Shown: positions 11,546-24,600 of the stretch, one piece after another
Numbering within the stretch: the stretch's first letter is position 1
Layout of the letters: each line of letters starts with the position of its first letter
Origin: Liolophura sinensis
Taxonomy: Eukaryota; Mollusca; Polyplacophora; Chitonida; Chitonidae
Length of the DNA: 60,000 bases
Assembly (NCBI RefSeq): GCF_032854445.1
Contig: NW_027017953.1
Coordinates: 1,120,501 to 1,180,500, forward strand
Direction of reading: 5' to 3'
Notes under the pieces: model-generated
Told to the model about the DNA's origin: nothing
Database searches by the model: none
What the model saw: the letters and a program-made list of their open reading frames with translations, nothing else
Position numbers and translations under genes: made by a program

Positions 11546-12213
11546 TCCTCAAATAAAAAAAGACATGTTAAAGCAAGTTAAAGCTCTAGAAGTTGTATTT
11601 TAATGAACTAAGTTATAATGAGATTGTGTCTTATGGCCTGTATATGTACACGAATATCACATGTCGCTAGGCACTGAAGCTAGGTCCCTTGGACAGATAC
11701 ATTTACAATATCGGGGGAAATCTCACTACGACCGGTAAAAACTGTAACATACATATACATACATATATACAAAAATCACAAAGCCAGCTGGCTGTATCCC
11801 ACACACGTAGCCCCGCCCACCTGTTGTCTCTCACTCCTACTGGGGTAAAACTCCACCCCCACACCCTCCCCAAATTCACATTCATCATCCGTTAATCCAC
11901 ATACAATCACTACCTCTTATTACACCTCACATCTCATCTTCACTCCCATGTGACCACTGTGCAACATGTTACTATAGAACCTGTACAACAAACTGTACAA
12001 CTTGCCTCAAATACTAAAAACTATCATATACCAGGAAGTGAATCAATGTTTACAATGTTGCTGTCAAAAACAGTAAATATTGAATATCAGGAATTCTTAT
12101 CTTTATATTAAATAGCCCCACATGGGTGACTTCTGAATATAAAACTTTATCATACAAATATGTCCATCAAAGGGCAGGGGATCAAATATCAATATGGGTA
12201 AGCCCAAGGCGGA

Positions 12214-12244
<31 letters not shown>

Positions 12245-12644
12245 CAAAATATACAAGGGAGTTAATCAAGTACAAGAATATGTATAAGTTACTTCCCTTG
12301 ACAACATGAACATATTCCTAATGCATTCATGGTTGTCATGGGAATGGCACAGCCTAAAAACTTAAATGTAAAGAAAAACTTAAAAGCCATTCCATACAAA
12401 GACGTTTAAAGTGCTGCATATTACCCTAAAACTACATGCATACCCTTAAACAAGTAAATATGGCCTTTGGTAACATCAGCCAATGTTGGCTTGAACAAAT
12501 ACAACTGATAATACACCGGCAGGAGTTCCCCACAGACAAAACATGGTCAAGAAATTGACTACAAGACAAAATACAACACAAACTACAAGACCTCAGCGTA
12601 TATCAGCATTAAAACTGTGATATAGTTTACAATAGGGAAAAGCT
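11546..12644. other. Intergenic sequence with (TA)n microsatellite
   Basis: No gene recognised. A (TA)n run lies at about 12216-12244. The rest is unremarkable AT-rich sequence and may include STK11 3' UTR or flank. Confidence 0.5.
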
Positions 12645-12885
12645 CCTAGCATAATCAACTGTGACAAGCTCCTAGCACAATCAACTGACAAGCTCCTAGC
12701 ACAATCAACTGTGACAAGCTCCTAACACAATCAACTGTGACAAGCTCCTAGCACAATCAACTGTGACAAGCTCCTAGCATAATCAACTGTGACAAGCTCC
12801 TAGCACAATCAACTGTGACAAGCTCCTAGCACAATCAACTGTGACAAGCTCCTAGCACAATCAACTGTGACAAGCTCTCTACACA
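12645..12885 (+). repeat. 26-bp minisatellite (~9 copies)
   Basis: Unit ACAAGCTCCTAGCACAATCA plus ACTGTG, period 26 with one 24-bp unit near 12690. Confidence 0.93.
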
Positions 12886-15494
12886 CAAAAAGTCACAAAG
12901 TCAGGAGAATATAAGTCAAGGATCATATCCTTCAATTTCAGGCAATCTGAATTTCCTAGCAGGTACTGCAACTTGTAAACCTTTTATCAAACTTCATTAT
13001 CTGACATGAGCGGACACTGACAGCACTGTCTGAGCTGAGCTAACATTACCTGTACAAGATGCAGGGTGTGGTGGTGGTTTGGGTTGCCTTGTTAGCACAG
13101 CTATGACAACACTACAAGTGGCTCACTATTGTCTACAACACAAAACAACTGCATGTACATGTAAGTTTATGATCTTTGTTGCAATTATTCACTCATTAGT
13201 GCCATAATTAAACAGTTAACAGGGATTACTGCTGATTATTCTGAACTGTTAACCTTACCTATGTGAACCTTGTCTATCTGACAAGTGGCCATTTATTTGC
13301 TTGTGACAGGACTATGGGAGTCCTGGAATGATTAAGGAGAGGAGTATCCTCCCCTGCCCACCAGGTGTCTCTACCATACATTTTTGCCATCTTCATATCA
13401 CTCGCATGTTGGAATGTCACAGTACAACACTTCATCCCCCCAGCCCAACACCCTGGGATATAGTTCATGTAATGCGAAATTCTGCTTCTCGGGGTGAATT
13501 TAATTCAAGATGATGGGACTGATAGGCGAATAAAAGTCTATCCGACAACCTGTAAATCTCACTCTTAAGCTCAATTTTTCTTCATGACTGATACGCCAAC
13601 CCCCTTCCCAACCCCGCAAATCAATAAGACATCTGGTACATTGTAGGAGGAGGTAGAAAAAACCCTGCTCCGACATTTCTTCATGCTTGCTTGTAATCCT
13701 ATCATATTGGCTGAAGTTGAACAACAGACTGTCAGCCATGTTGAGAGTGACATTACCATGTGCTGGGTAGAGCAACAATCCTCCAAGATGGCTGCTAAAA
13801 TCTAGGTCCTGCTTATCCTACAGGGCTTTTCTCCCATCAGAATCTTATACCCTTATACCGCTGGATGCTCCATCTCCATGTGTTACTTTACACTTTAAAA
13901 CTGCAGAGATATTCCATAGCTCCCTATTGGGTATCAGACACATCACTGTACCTGTCCCCATCAAGCTCCACCAGCGAATACCTCCCATTCTCTGGGTATT
14001 CCTAGCCTATGAAATAGTCAGAATGCTCTATACATCCCACATCTTTGATCTTTGACATTTGATGTCGTGTAGTACCCTAGTTCTATCAGAGATGTACATT
14101 TTGTCACAAAGGTGTGCTCTACGCAAGTTACACGATGTTAGGCTGGGACTATATGATACTTTACCTTGGTCAATGCGTCGTATTGCGTAATCTTCACTAA
14201 ACATGGTGTATTAGTCTACACTTAGGTACACTATATACTGTACCAGTAACAGTATATCATACATCTTTGGATAAGCCTAAATGTAAGTACCCAAGTCTAT
14301 TACACTACAGGTACATATATACAAACACAACCAGAGTGCTTTACCCAGCACTGAGAAATGAACCCAGAAATACTTGTTCTCACTGCACATGCTGTAACTG
14401 AAAAGCACACCATAGTTATAATCACTCTGTGAGCTCAAGTTTTGTGCAATATACAATTACAGTACAGGGGAAATTAAGGTTCTCCACACAAATCAGGACC
14501 TGACAAAATGTGCCAGCAGTCATTCACACCAAACACACTGTAACATTGTGAAGATAATTCAGCTAAAATTATTTGACCAAAAAATGGAGAATGATCTCAG
14601 TCAGTTCAAAATAGCTCAGGTGTGCATTACATCAATCGCAAATACTAGAACGCACTTTTTGTACACTAGATATGGCAGGGAAGTGGGGGGGGTGGGGGGT
14701 GGGGGATTGTTTTCAATGGATCTTAATTTCTTTCTCAGTTTTAAAGATCCTGAATCTTAATAGTGCTATAGTGTGTCTAATTTGGTCAGTTATGGAGTGA
14801 CCAACTGCTAACACTTGCTGGACATCCCTTAAACGTACATTTCTAATATAGACATCTATTATAAGAACCAACTGGATTAATTAAACAGTTTTTTTTTTTA
14901 AGAATTAAGGGAAAAGGCGTCTACATAAAGTAGGTGGCTGAATTCAACTGAATGGGCAGTGCTTCAATAGTCATTAATACTATCATGTACAATGTACAGG
15001 TTTGTATCAGCGGACTGGCTTCATGCAAACTGTAACAGTCACAGACTTCTGGTATGGGCTACTGAAGATAGCTGGGAATGTCAAAATCTAAACACAAATC
15101 AGACAATGTTGAGATGATGGTGTTGACCATACCAGTAAATTAACCACTTCAATTTGGGCTGATGCTTTTCATGAATTGACTAACATTTAACTTCAAATGA
15201 AATAAAAACATAATCAACCACTGACTGGTATTTATGCATCTAGTGACAACGATGAGGCACCACAGAGGGGGAATCACCTGATCATCGTCCTAACTCTTGT
15301 CTAACTGTATATCTGTGCCACACACATCATCATGGTCAGTATGTTCCACCCTTGACTGACACGCACGCATACGCACACGCACACACAGAGTTAATGCTGT
15401 TGATGTCTGTCCAGATGTGTCTACTTCATCCTGGACAGAGAGGAAACCCCTCCAGTGCCTCATCCACATCCTCCAGGTAGTAACACAATCTTTG
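12886..15494 (-). other. STK11 3' flank, possibly long 3' UTR; G-rich run
   Basis: No coding sequence recognised. Four G-runs at 14678-14705 fit a G-quadruplex pattern. A short CA-rich tract lies at 15360-15387. Where the STK11 transcript ends cannot be decided from the sequence. Confidence 0.45.
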
Positions 15495-15616
15495 TCAGGA
15501 CTGTTTACACGAACTAAAATTAAATTTACTAATTCTCGTCCTCTTTTTCCTCTGTGGTGCTGAGCTTGGCTCTTGGTCCACCTCCAGACTGTTACCCTCT
15601 TCTTGTTTTTGTGGGT
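15495..15616 (-). CDS. STK11: STK11 terminal exon with CaaX-like end
   Basis: The acceptor is ctttccactgacag. It has 2 + 120 nt including TGA at 15497-15495. It encodes [15 protein letters not shown], then [10 protein letters not shown], and ends SSCKQS. Its 2-nt start phase fits the single nt left by exon 8 ending at 17918. The similarity to the vertebrate R-R-L-S-x-C-K-Q-Q end makes this a confident terminal exon despite the 2.3-kb repeat-filled intron. Confidence 0.85.
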
Positions 15617-18600
15617 CTGTCAGTGGAAAGTATAGATAGAACATTGAACTATTGCTGGTAAGCTTGCTAGAGGTTTTCTAGGTCGATTTCTACCTTATAT
15701 GAGTTACACGTATATCACAAAGATAACAGATAAAAGGTCTACTTCCCTATCACAGTATACAGACAGTTATTTTTTTACCAGAATCTGCATGGATTCAGTC
15801 CAAATCTAACATATCACAGCAGCAGTTCCAAGTAATTTTTGAAAACAATTGATCATTTAGAAAATTATTTTTCAGACTGCTTTTACAGGTATCATGAGCA
15901 GTGCGGGTGTGACTGATGTGTGTGGTTCGGTTTGTCTGGACAGTGACAGGGACTTTGACTGACCTGTGTGGTTTGTCTGGACAGTGACAAGGGAGTGTGA
16001 CTGACCTGTGTGGTTTGTCTGTACAGTGATGGGAGAGTGTGACTGACCTGTGTGGTTTGTCTGGACAGTGACCGGGGACTGTGACCTGTGTGGTTTGTCT
16101 GGAGGGTGACAGGGGACTTTGACTGACTTGTGTGGTTTGCCTGGACAGTGACAGGGGACTGTGACTGATCTCTGTAGATTGCCTGGGCAGTGACAGGAGA
16201 GTGTGACATGACCTGTGAGGTATGTCTATGTAGTGACAGGAGAGCGTCACTGAACTGTCTGGTTTGTCTGGAAAGTGACAGGGGAACATTAACTGACCTG
16301 TGTGGTTTTTCTGGACAGTGACAGGAGAGTGTGACTGACCTGTGTGGTTTATCTGGACAGTAACAGGGACTTTGACTCACCTGTGTGGTTTGTCTGGACA
16401 GTGACAGGAGAGTGTGACTGACCTGTGTGGTTTGTCTGGACAGTGACAGGAAAGTGTGACTGACCTGTGTGGTTAGTGTGACTGACCTGTGTGGTTTGTC
16501 TGGACAGTAACAGGGGACTGTGACCTGTGTGGTTTGTCTGGAGGGTGACAGGGGACTTTGACTGACCTGTGTGGTTTGTCTGGACAGTGACAGTGACAGG
16601 GGATTGTGAATGACCCGTGTGGTTTGGTTTGTCTGTGACAGTGACGGGACTTTGACTCACCTTAGTAGTTTGTCTGGACAGTGACAGGGGACTTTGACCT
16701 GAATGGTTTGTCTGGACAGTGACAGGGGACTTTGACTGACCTGTGTGGTTTGTCTGGACAGTGACAGGGGACTTTGACTGACCTGAGCAGTTTGTCTGGA
16801 CCTTGACAGGGGACTTTGACTGACCTGAGTGGTTTATCTGGACATTGACAGGGGACTTTGACTGACCTGTGTGGTTTGTCTGTACAGTGACAGGGGACTT
16901 TGACTGACCTGTGTGGTTTGTCTTGACAGTGACAGGGGACTGTGACTGACCTGTGTGGTTTGTCTGAACAGTGGCATGGGACTCTGACTGACCTGTGTGG
17001 TTTGTCTGGACAGTGACAGGGGACTCTGACTGACCTGTGTGGTTCGGTTTGTCTGGACAGTGACAGGGACTTTGACTGACCTGTGTGGTTTGTCTGGACA
17101 GTGACAGGGGACTTTGACTGACCTGTGTGGTTTGGTGTGTCTGGACAGTGATAGGGGACTGTTACTGAGCTGTGTGGTTCGGTTTGTCTGGACAGTGACA
17201 GAGGACTTTGACTGAGCTGAGCGGTTTGTCTGGAGAGTGACAGGGGACTTTGACTGACCTGAGTGGTTTGTCTGGACATTGACTGACCTGTGTGATTTGT
17301 CTGGACAGTGACAGGGGATTTTGACTGACCTGAGTGGTTTGTCTGGACAGTGACAGGGGACTTTGACTGACCTGAGTGGTTTGTCTGGACAGTGACATAG
17401 GGAATTTGACTGACCTGAGTGGTTTGTCTGGACACTGACAGGGGACTTTGACTGACCTGTGTGGTTTGGTGTGTCTGGACAGTGATAGGGGACTGTTACT
17501 GAGCTGTGTGGTTTGGTTTGTCTGGACAGTGATAGGGGACTTTGACTGAGCTGAGCGGTTTGTCTGGAGAGTGACAGGGGACTTTGACTGACCTGAGTGG
17601 TTTGTCTGGACATTGACTGACCTGTGTGATTTGTCTGGACAGTGACAGGGGATTTTGACTGACCTGAGTGGTTTGTCTGGACAGTGACAGGGGACTTTGA
17701 CTGACCTGAGTGGTTTGTCTGGACAGTGACATAGGGAATTTGACTGACCTGAGTGGTTTGTCTGGACACTGACAGGGGACTTTGACTGACCTGAGTGGTT
17801 TGTCTGGACAGTGACAGGGGACTTTGACTGACCCGAGTGGTTTGTCAGGACAGTGACAGGGGACTTTGACTGACCTGAGAGGTTTGTCTGGACAGTGACA
17901 TAGGGAATTTGACTGACCTGTGTGGTTTGTCTCCATGATGACAGGAGACTGCAGGAATTCCTCCTCCTCCTCCGCATCGCTGGTGTGTGAGGAGGAATGC
18001 AAGTCCTCCAGGTAAGGTACCACTGTCATACTCCTCAACTCATCATCTGCCTCAGGTAATGGGGGGACAGTCACACGCTCCAGCAGCTTAGGATGCTTCT
18101 TACGAAACCACCTCAACACAACAACAACAACAACAACCGATCAGACAGATTGGCACTGTGAACTCCACATCTCACTGGTAAAGAAACTGTTTTGAATGGG
18201 CAGAACAAGAGTCTGAAACAGCTGCATTTTGAAAGGTCTTTTGATACAGTGGGAGGATACTGGGCCAACATTACGGTGGGAGGATACTGGGCCAACATTA
18301 CGGTGGGAGGATACCAGGCCAGCAATACGGTGGGAGGATACCAGGCCACCATTACGGTGGGAGGATACCAGGCCAGCATTACGGTGGGAGGATACTGGGC
18401 CAACATTACGGTGGGAGGATACTGGGCCAACATTACGGTGGGAGGATACCAGGCCAGCAATACGGTGGGAGGATACCAGGCAGAAATCGGGGCAAGCCCA
18501 TGATCTTCATATTTATATACAGTGATGCTGTGCAAAGCATGACAATGGCACCATTTATAAACAAGAAATCAGATGCTGATGTCTACTTACTTGTGCTGCC

Positions 18601-21600
18601 TGATATCCCACAATGAAAACCTCTTCTCTGGATCATACTCAAGCATTCCTGGTGAATACAAAAAGGACAGATCAAGTCTGACTGAGGCGTACAAACGAAG
18701 TTTGTTTTCATCAACATGTATAGCTTGTCAAAATGTGAACAGGTGTAGATATTGCAGGTGAATAGAGCGATCTTGTACTGAATGCGGGTGACCACAGTGA
18801 TCTTGTACTGAGTGCGGGTGACTACAGTGATCTTGTACTGAGTGCGGGTGACGACAGTGATCTTGTACTGAGTGCGGGTGACGACAGTGATCTTGTACTG
18901 AGTGCTTGCGACTACAGTGATCTTGTACTGAGTGCGGGTGACTAGAGTGATCTTGTACTGAGTGCGGATGACCACAGTGATCTTGTACTGAGTGCAGGTG
19001 ACTACAGTGATCTTGTACTGAGTGCGGGTGACTACAGTGATCTTGTACTGAGTGCGGGTGACTCCAGTGATCTTGTACTGAGTGCGGGTGACCACAGTGA
19101 TCTTGTAGTGAGTGCGGGTGACTACAGTGATCTTGTACTGAGTGCAGGTGACTACAGTGATCTTGTACTAAGTGATCTTGACCACAGTGATCTTGTACTG
19201 AGTGCGGGTGACTACAGTGATCTTGTACTGAGTGCAGGTGACTACAGTGATCTTGTACTAAGTGTGTGGACGCACATCTACACTGTACCTTGTAGAAGTG
19301 TCTTCAGCTGATCATCCACTGAATCAGGTATGCTGTACTCTCCTTTCCCAATGTTCTCAAACAGTTTGTAGATATTGTCGCCCTCATATGGGTACTGCCC
19401 AGTTGTTATATTATAGCTGAGAAATAGACAAAATACAAGCATTATCAACCAGAAAAACATATCATGAAACTTGTTCCCAGAACTTCTAAATTTCTGTATT
19501 TGACTTGTATGGGATAGTGGTAGTTACACTGTTTTTTTTGTTAGTCTGAAGAAAGCTACAGAACACTTATCAAATGTACATTTTACATTGTAAAAGTTGG
19601 TTGCTTCATTTACACGTCTGGTGTTTAGGAAAGTGTTTAACAGACTAGGGCAGACTGTGTCATATACAAGTGACTTACAGGGTAACCCCTGCTGACCACA
19701 CGTCGACCTTAAAGCCAGAGAATGTGTCCAATCCATTGGCTATCTCTGGAGGCTGGAAGGCTGGTGAGCCCTGACTGGTACAACAGGTGTCGTCCTCAGC
19801 AAACTGATCAAGGGCCTACAAACACACATTCATACTTCATTGGTGCTTATCAACATATTCAATACTACTGCACTATTAACGTGATGCCTTTCATGGATAA
19901 AAGAAATTCTCAAATTCACACAGTTTATCAACATCACTAAATTTTAACATAACAGTTTGGCTGGCCAAAACCCCTAATATAATTTATACATGCAACATCA
20001 CTGGATGTGTTCTGGGAGCACACACTATACAGTCTGGCCACCAAAGATCCCTAGTATTTATACAGACAAAGTCACTGGTCAGGGTTAGATGTGTTCTAGG
20101 AGCACACACTATACAGTCTGGCCACCAAAGACCCCTAGTGTTTATACAGACAAAGTCACTGGTCAGGGTTAGATGTGTTCTAGGAGCACACACTATACAG
20201 TTTGGCCACCAAAGATCCCTAGTATTTATACAGACAAAGTCACTGGTCAGGGTTAGATGTGTTCTAGGAGCACACACTATACAGTCTGGCCACCAAAGAT
20301 CCCTAGTATTTATACAGACAAAGTCACTGGTCAGGGTTAGATGTGTTCTAGGAGCACACACTATACAGTTTGGCCACCAAAGATCCCTAGTATTTATACA
20401 GACAAAGTCACTGGTCAGGGTTAGATGTGTTCTGGGAGCACACACTATACAGTCTGGCCACCAAAGATCCCTAGTATTTATACAGACAAAGTCACTGGTC
20501 AGGGTTAGATGTGTTCTAGGAGCACACACTATACAGTCTGGCCACCAAAGATCCCTAGTATTTATACAGACAAAGTCACTGGTCAGGGTTAGATGTGTTC
20601 TGGGAGCACACACTATACAGTCTGGCCACCAAAGATCCCTAGTATTTATACAGACAAAGTCACTGGTCAGGGTTAGATGTGTTCTAGGAGCACACACTAT
20701 ACAGTTTGGCCACCAAAGATCCCTAGTATTTATACAGGCAAAGTCACTGGTCAGGGTTAGATGTGTTCTAGGAGCACACACTATACAGTCTGGCCACCAA
20801 AGATCCCTAGTATTTATACAGACAAAGTCACTGGTCAGGGTTAGATGTGTTCTAGGAGCACACACTATACAGTTTGGCCACCAAAGATCCCTAGTATTTA
20901 TACAGACAAAGTCACTGGTCAGGGTTAGATGTGTTCTAGGAGCGCACACTATACAGTCTGGCCACCAAAGACCCCTAGTATTTATACAGACAAAGTCACT
21001 GGTCAGGGTTAGATGTGTTCTAGGAGCATACACTATACAGTTTGGCCACCAAAGATCCCTAGTATTTATACAGACAAAGTCACTGGTCAGGGTTAGATGT
21101 GTTCTAGGAGCACACACTATACAGTCTGGCCACCAAAGACCCCTAGTATTTATACAGACAAAGTCACTGGTCAGGGTTAGATGTGTTCTAGGAGCACACA
21201 CTATACAGTCTGGCCACCCAAGACCCCTAGTATTTATACAGACAAAGTCACTGGTCAGGGTTAGATGTGTTCTGGGAGCACACACTATACAGTTTGGCCA
21301 CCAAAGACCCCTAGTATTTATACAGGCAAAGTCACTGGTCAGGGTTAGATGTGTTCTGGGAGCACACACTATACAGTCTGGCCACCCAAGACCCCTAGTA
21401 TTTATACAGACAAAGTCACTGGTCAGGGTTAGATGTGTTCTGGGAGCACACACTATACAGTTTGGCCACCAAAGATCCCTAGTATTTATACAGACAAAGT
21501 CACTGGTCAGGGTTAGATGTGTTCTAGGAGCACACACTATACAGTCTGGCCACCAAAGACCCCTAGTGTTTATACAGACAAAGTCACTGGTCAGGGTTAG

Positions 21601-24600
21601 ATGTGTTCTGGGAGCACACACTATACAGTCTGGTCACCAAAGATCCCTAGTATTTATACAGACAAAGTCACTGGTCAGGGTTAGATGTGTTCTGGGAGCA
21701 CACACTATACAGTCTGGCCACCAAAGACCCCTAATATTTATACAGACAAAGTCACTGGTCAGGGTTAGATGTGTTTTGGGGGCACACACTATACAGTCTG
21801 GCCACCCAAGACCCCTAGTATTTATACAGACAAAGTCACTGGTTAGGGTTAGATGTGTACTAGGAGCACACACTATACAGTCTGGCCACCAAAGACCCCT
21901 AATATTTATACAGACAAAGTCACTGGTCAGGGTTAGATGTGTTCTAGGAGCACACACTATACAGTCTGGCCACCAAAGACCCCTAGTATTTATACAGACA
22001 AAGTCACTGGTCAGGGTTAGATGTGTTCTGGGAGCACACACTATACAGTCTGGCCACCAAAGACCCCTAGTGTTTATACAGACAAAGTCACTGGTCAGGG
22101 TTAGATGTGTTCTAGGAGCACACACTATACAGTCTGGCCACCAAAGACCCCTAGTATTTATACAGACAAAGTCACTGGTCAGGGTTAGATGTGTTCTGGG
22201 AGCACACACTATACAGTCTGGCCACCAAAGACCCCTAATATTTATACAGACAAAGTCACTGGTCAGGGTTAGATGTGTTTTGGGGGCACACACTATACAG
22301 TCTGGCCACCCAAGACCCCTAGTATTTATACAGACAAAGTCACTGGTTAGGGTTAGATGTGTTCTGGGAGTGCACACTATACAGTCTGGCCACCCAAGAC
22401 CCCAAGTATTTATACATACAACCTCACTGGTCAGGGTTACATGTCTTCTGGGAGCACACATTATACAGTTTAGCCACACAAGACGCCAATTATTTATACA
22501 TACAGCCTCACTGGTCATAGTTAGATGTGTTCTGGGAGCACACACTATACAATCTGGCCACTCAAGACCCCTAGTGTTTATACAGACAAAGTCACTGGTC
22601 AGGGTTAGATGTGTTCTGGGAACACATCATACAGTTTGGCCACCAAAGACCCCTAGTATTTATACAAACAAAGTCACTAGTCAGGTTTGATGTGTTCTGG
22701 GAACACACATTATACAGTTTGGCCAGCCAAGACCCCTAGTGTTTATACAGACAACGTCAACACACATTATACAATCTGGCCAGCCAAAACCCCTACTATT
22801 TATATACAGAAAATACAAAATAGATGGGATTTTACCTCCGCCACTCCCAGATCTGTTATCTTGAGGATTTCACTTCTGGTAAGCAGTAAGTTGCCTGGTT
22901 TGATATCCTTGTGGATAATACCCTTACTATGGAGATATTCCAGCCCGTCTATCAGCTGACAAAAGTACCTACACACAGAAATAGAGAAATATAGTCACAA
23001 ATTAACACTGGGCACATCCCAATGATCCACTGCATGGCCTTTGCAGCACACTTAATAGGGTAAGGTCAATATGCCAATCTTAACATGGTATACAGAGAGT
23101 GAGCCAGTGCTTGGGGTCTAACATCATAACAACTGTTCTGTCATATGACAACGTAGGAGTTCTTATAATACATGTAATGTGCCTCCTTGTTGCAGGACGG
23201 ATTTCCATCGCTCTTTTATTTAGTGCTGCTGCTGAGATAACTTCCCGAAGGTATGTAAACCATACCTTGAGCCATTATACTGATACCGGTCAACGAGATG
23301 TTGCACTTCCCTGTAACACTGAACCCCAAGCAAGGTACCTACAACTTCCTCTTTTAAGGTCTTAAGTGTGACCTGACTCAGGACTGACCCTCAATTCACC
23401 ACCTCCAAAGCGGGACGCTCTACCAACTGAGCCTTCTGGGCAAGTAACATATATACAGACAAATTAAATAGGATTAGAACAAGTTTCTGAATTATGTTCT
23501 TCCCTGGGATTGGGTGCCAAATTTTGTATTAAAATGATATTCTACCAGTAGCCAATAATTTGATCATTATTTTATAAATCTGGACGGGCAGTCTGCTATC
23601 CATCCAAGCATCTTTCGGTAAATGAATGACAGAAGTATAGGTAATAAACTGCACTACAATCACCAAAACAAAGGAAATGTAACATCGTCTTACAGGTGAG
23701 ATTGCCACATGGGAAACTTCTTGTCCTGTGCATTCTCCAACATTTCTTGTAATACTGTGGCACAATACTCCATGATCATGTACCTGTTTGTTGGTTAAGG
23801 ACAAGTTGCACAACATCTGACACTTAGTTTACAGGCCAGACTGATAAACATACGAATGAAGACTGATTTGTTTTTGGATTAGTCTGGCCTGGATTATCAG
23901 ATAAATTGAACACCAAATTTCTGTATGACAAAGAGCAAGATTAAATATCCCCTTGCATTAATAAAGAAAAGGATACATTTTCTGCTTCTCGTCATTGTAC
24001 AGGACATCTACCAAAAGAATGACATTTTTGTGCCTCAGTCGCTTTAGAAGCTGGATTTCTCTGTAAAATGAAGAAGTATAACTTGATATCAATTTAAGTA
24101 TTTCTGCAATACAATATTTTAATAATTTGACGGACTCAAACAATGGGGAGATAAATCTTTACATAAACCCTGAATGCATGCCAGGCAGTTTTGTGGAACA
24201 TGAATGTATCATAATCATAACAATAAAGATTCAAATTTTATTGCGTCGCGATGACATGCAATATTCGCACAAGAAATCACACCAACAGTTAATGCTAAAA
24301 GCTTAAACCTACGTCATATGACATACATAACTTTTCAGTTAAGAAGATGTCCATTCAAGTTTCATATCATAAAAACCTCCGCCTGATTCAGCATGAAAGT
24401 TTGGGTACCAGAAAATTTCACATACATGGCGATGGTCAGGTCTATGGGTGGAAGAAACTGAAGTGCCCGGCCTAAATCACCGACCTACGCAAGGTACCTG
24501 ACAAACATTGTGACTTGCAGCTAGAGCTGGATTGGAAATTGCCCAAACTCTACATATGGAGTTCAAAATTAGCAACTCCCAAGACAATATTCTAAACAAC

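Noticed and set aside
16662-17977. Repetitive Cys-Pro-Asp-Lys or Gln-Thr-Asn-His proteins on the - strand
   Set aside because: These are alternative frames of the 42-bp intronic array; only the short exon 8 frame to 17918 has support.
19984-22690. Long + and - strand ORFs over the 84-bp array
   Set aside because: They lie within STK11 intron 4 and are open only because the unit is a multiple of three without stops. No independent coding signal is seen.
23390-23445. A functional tRNA gene
   Set aside because: Only the A-box side looks like a tRNA; the cloverleaf does not close and the sequence continues as SINE-B body.
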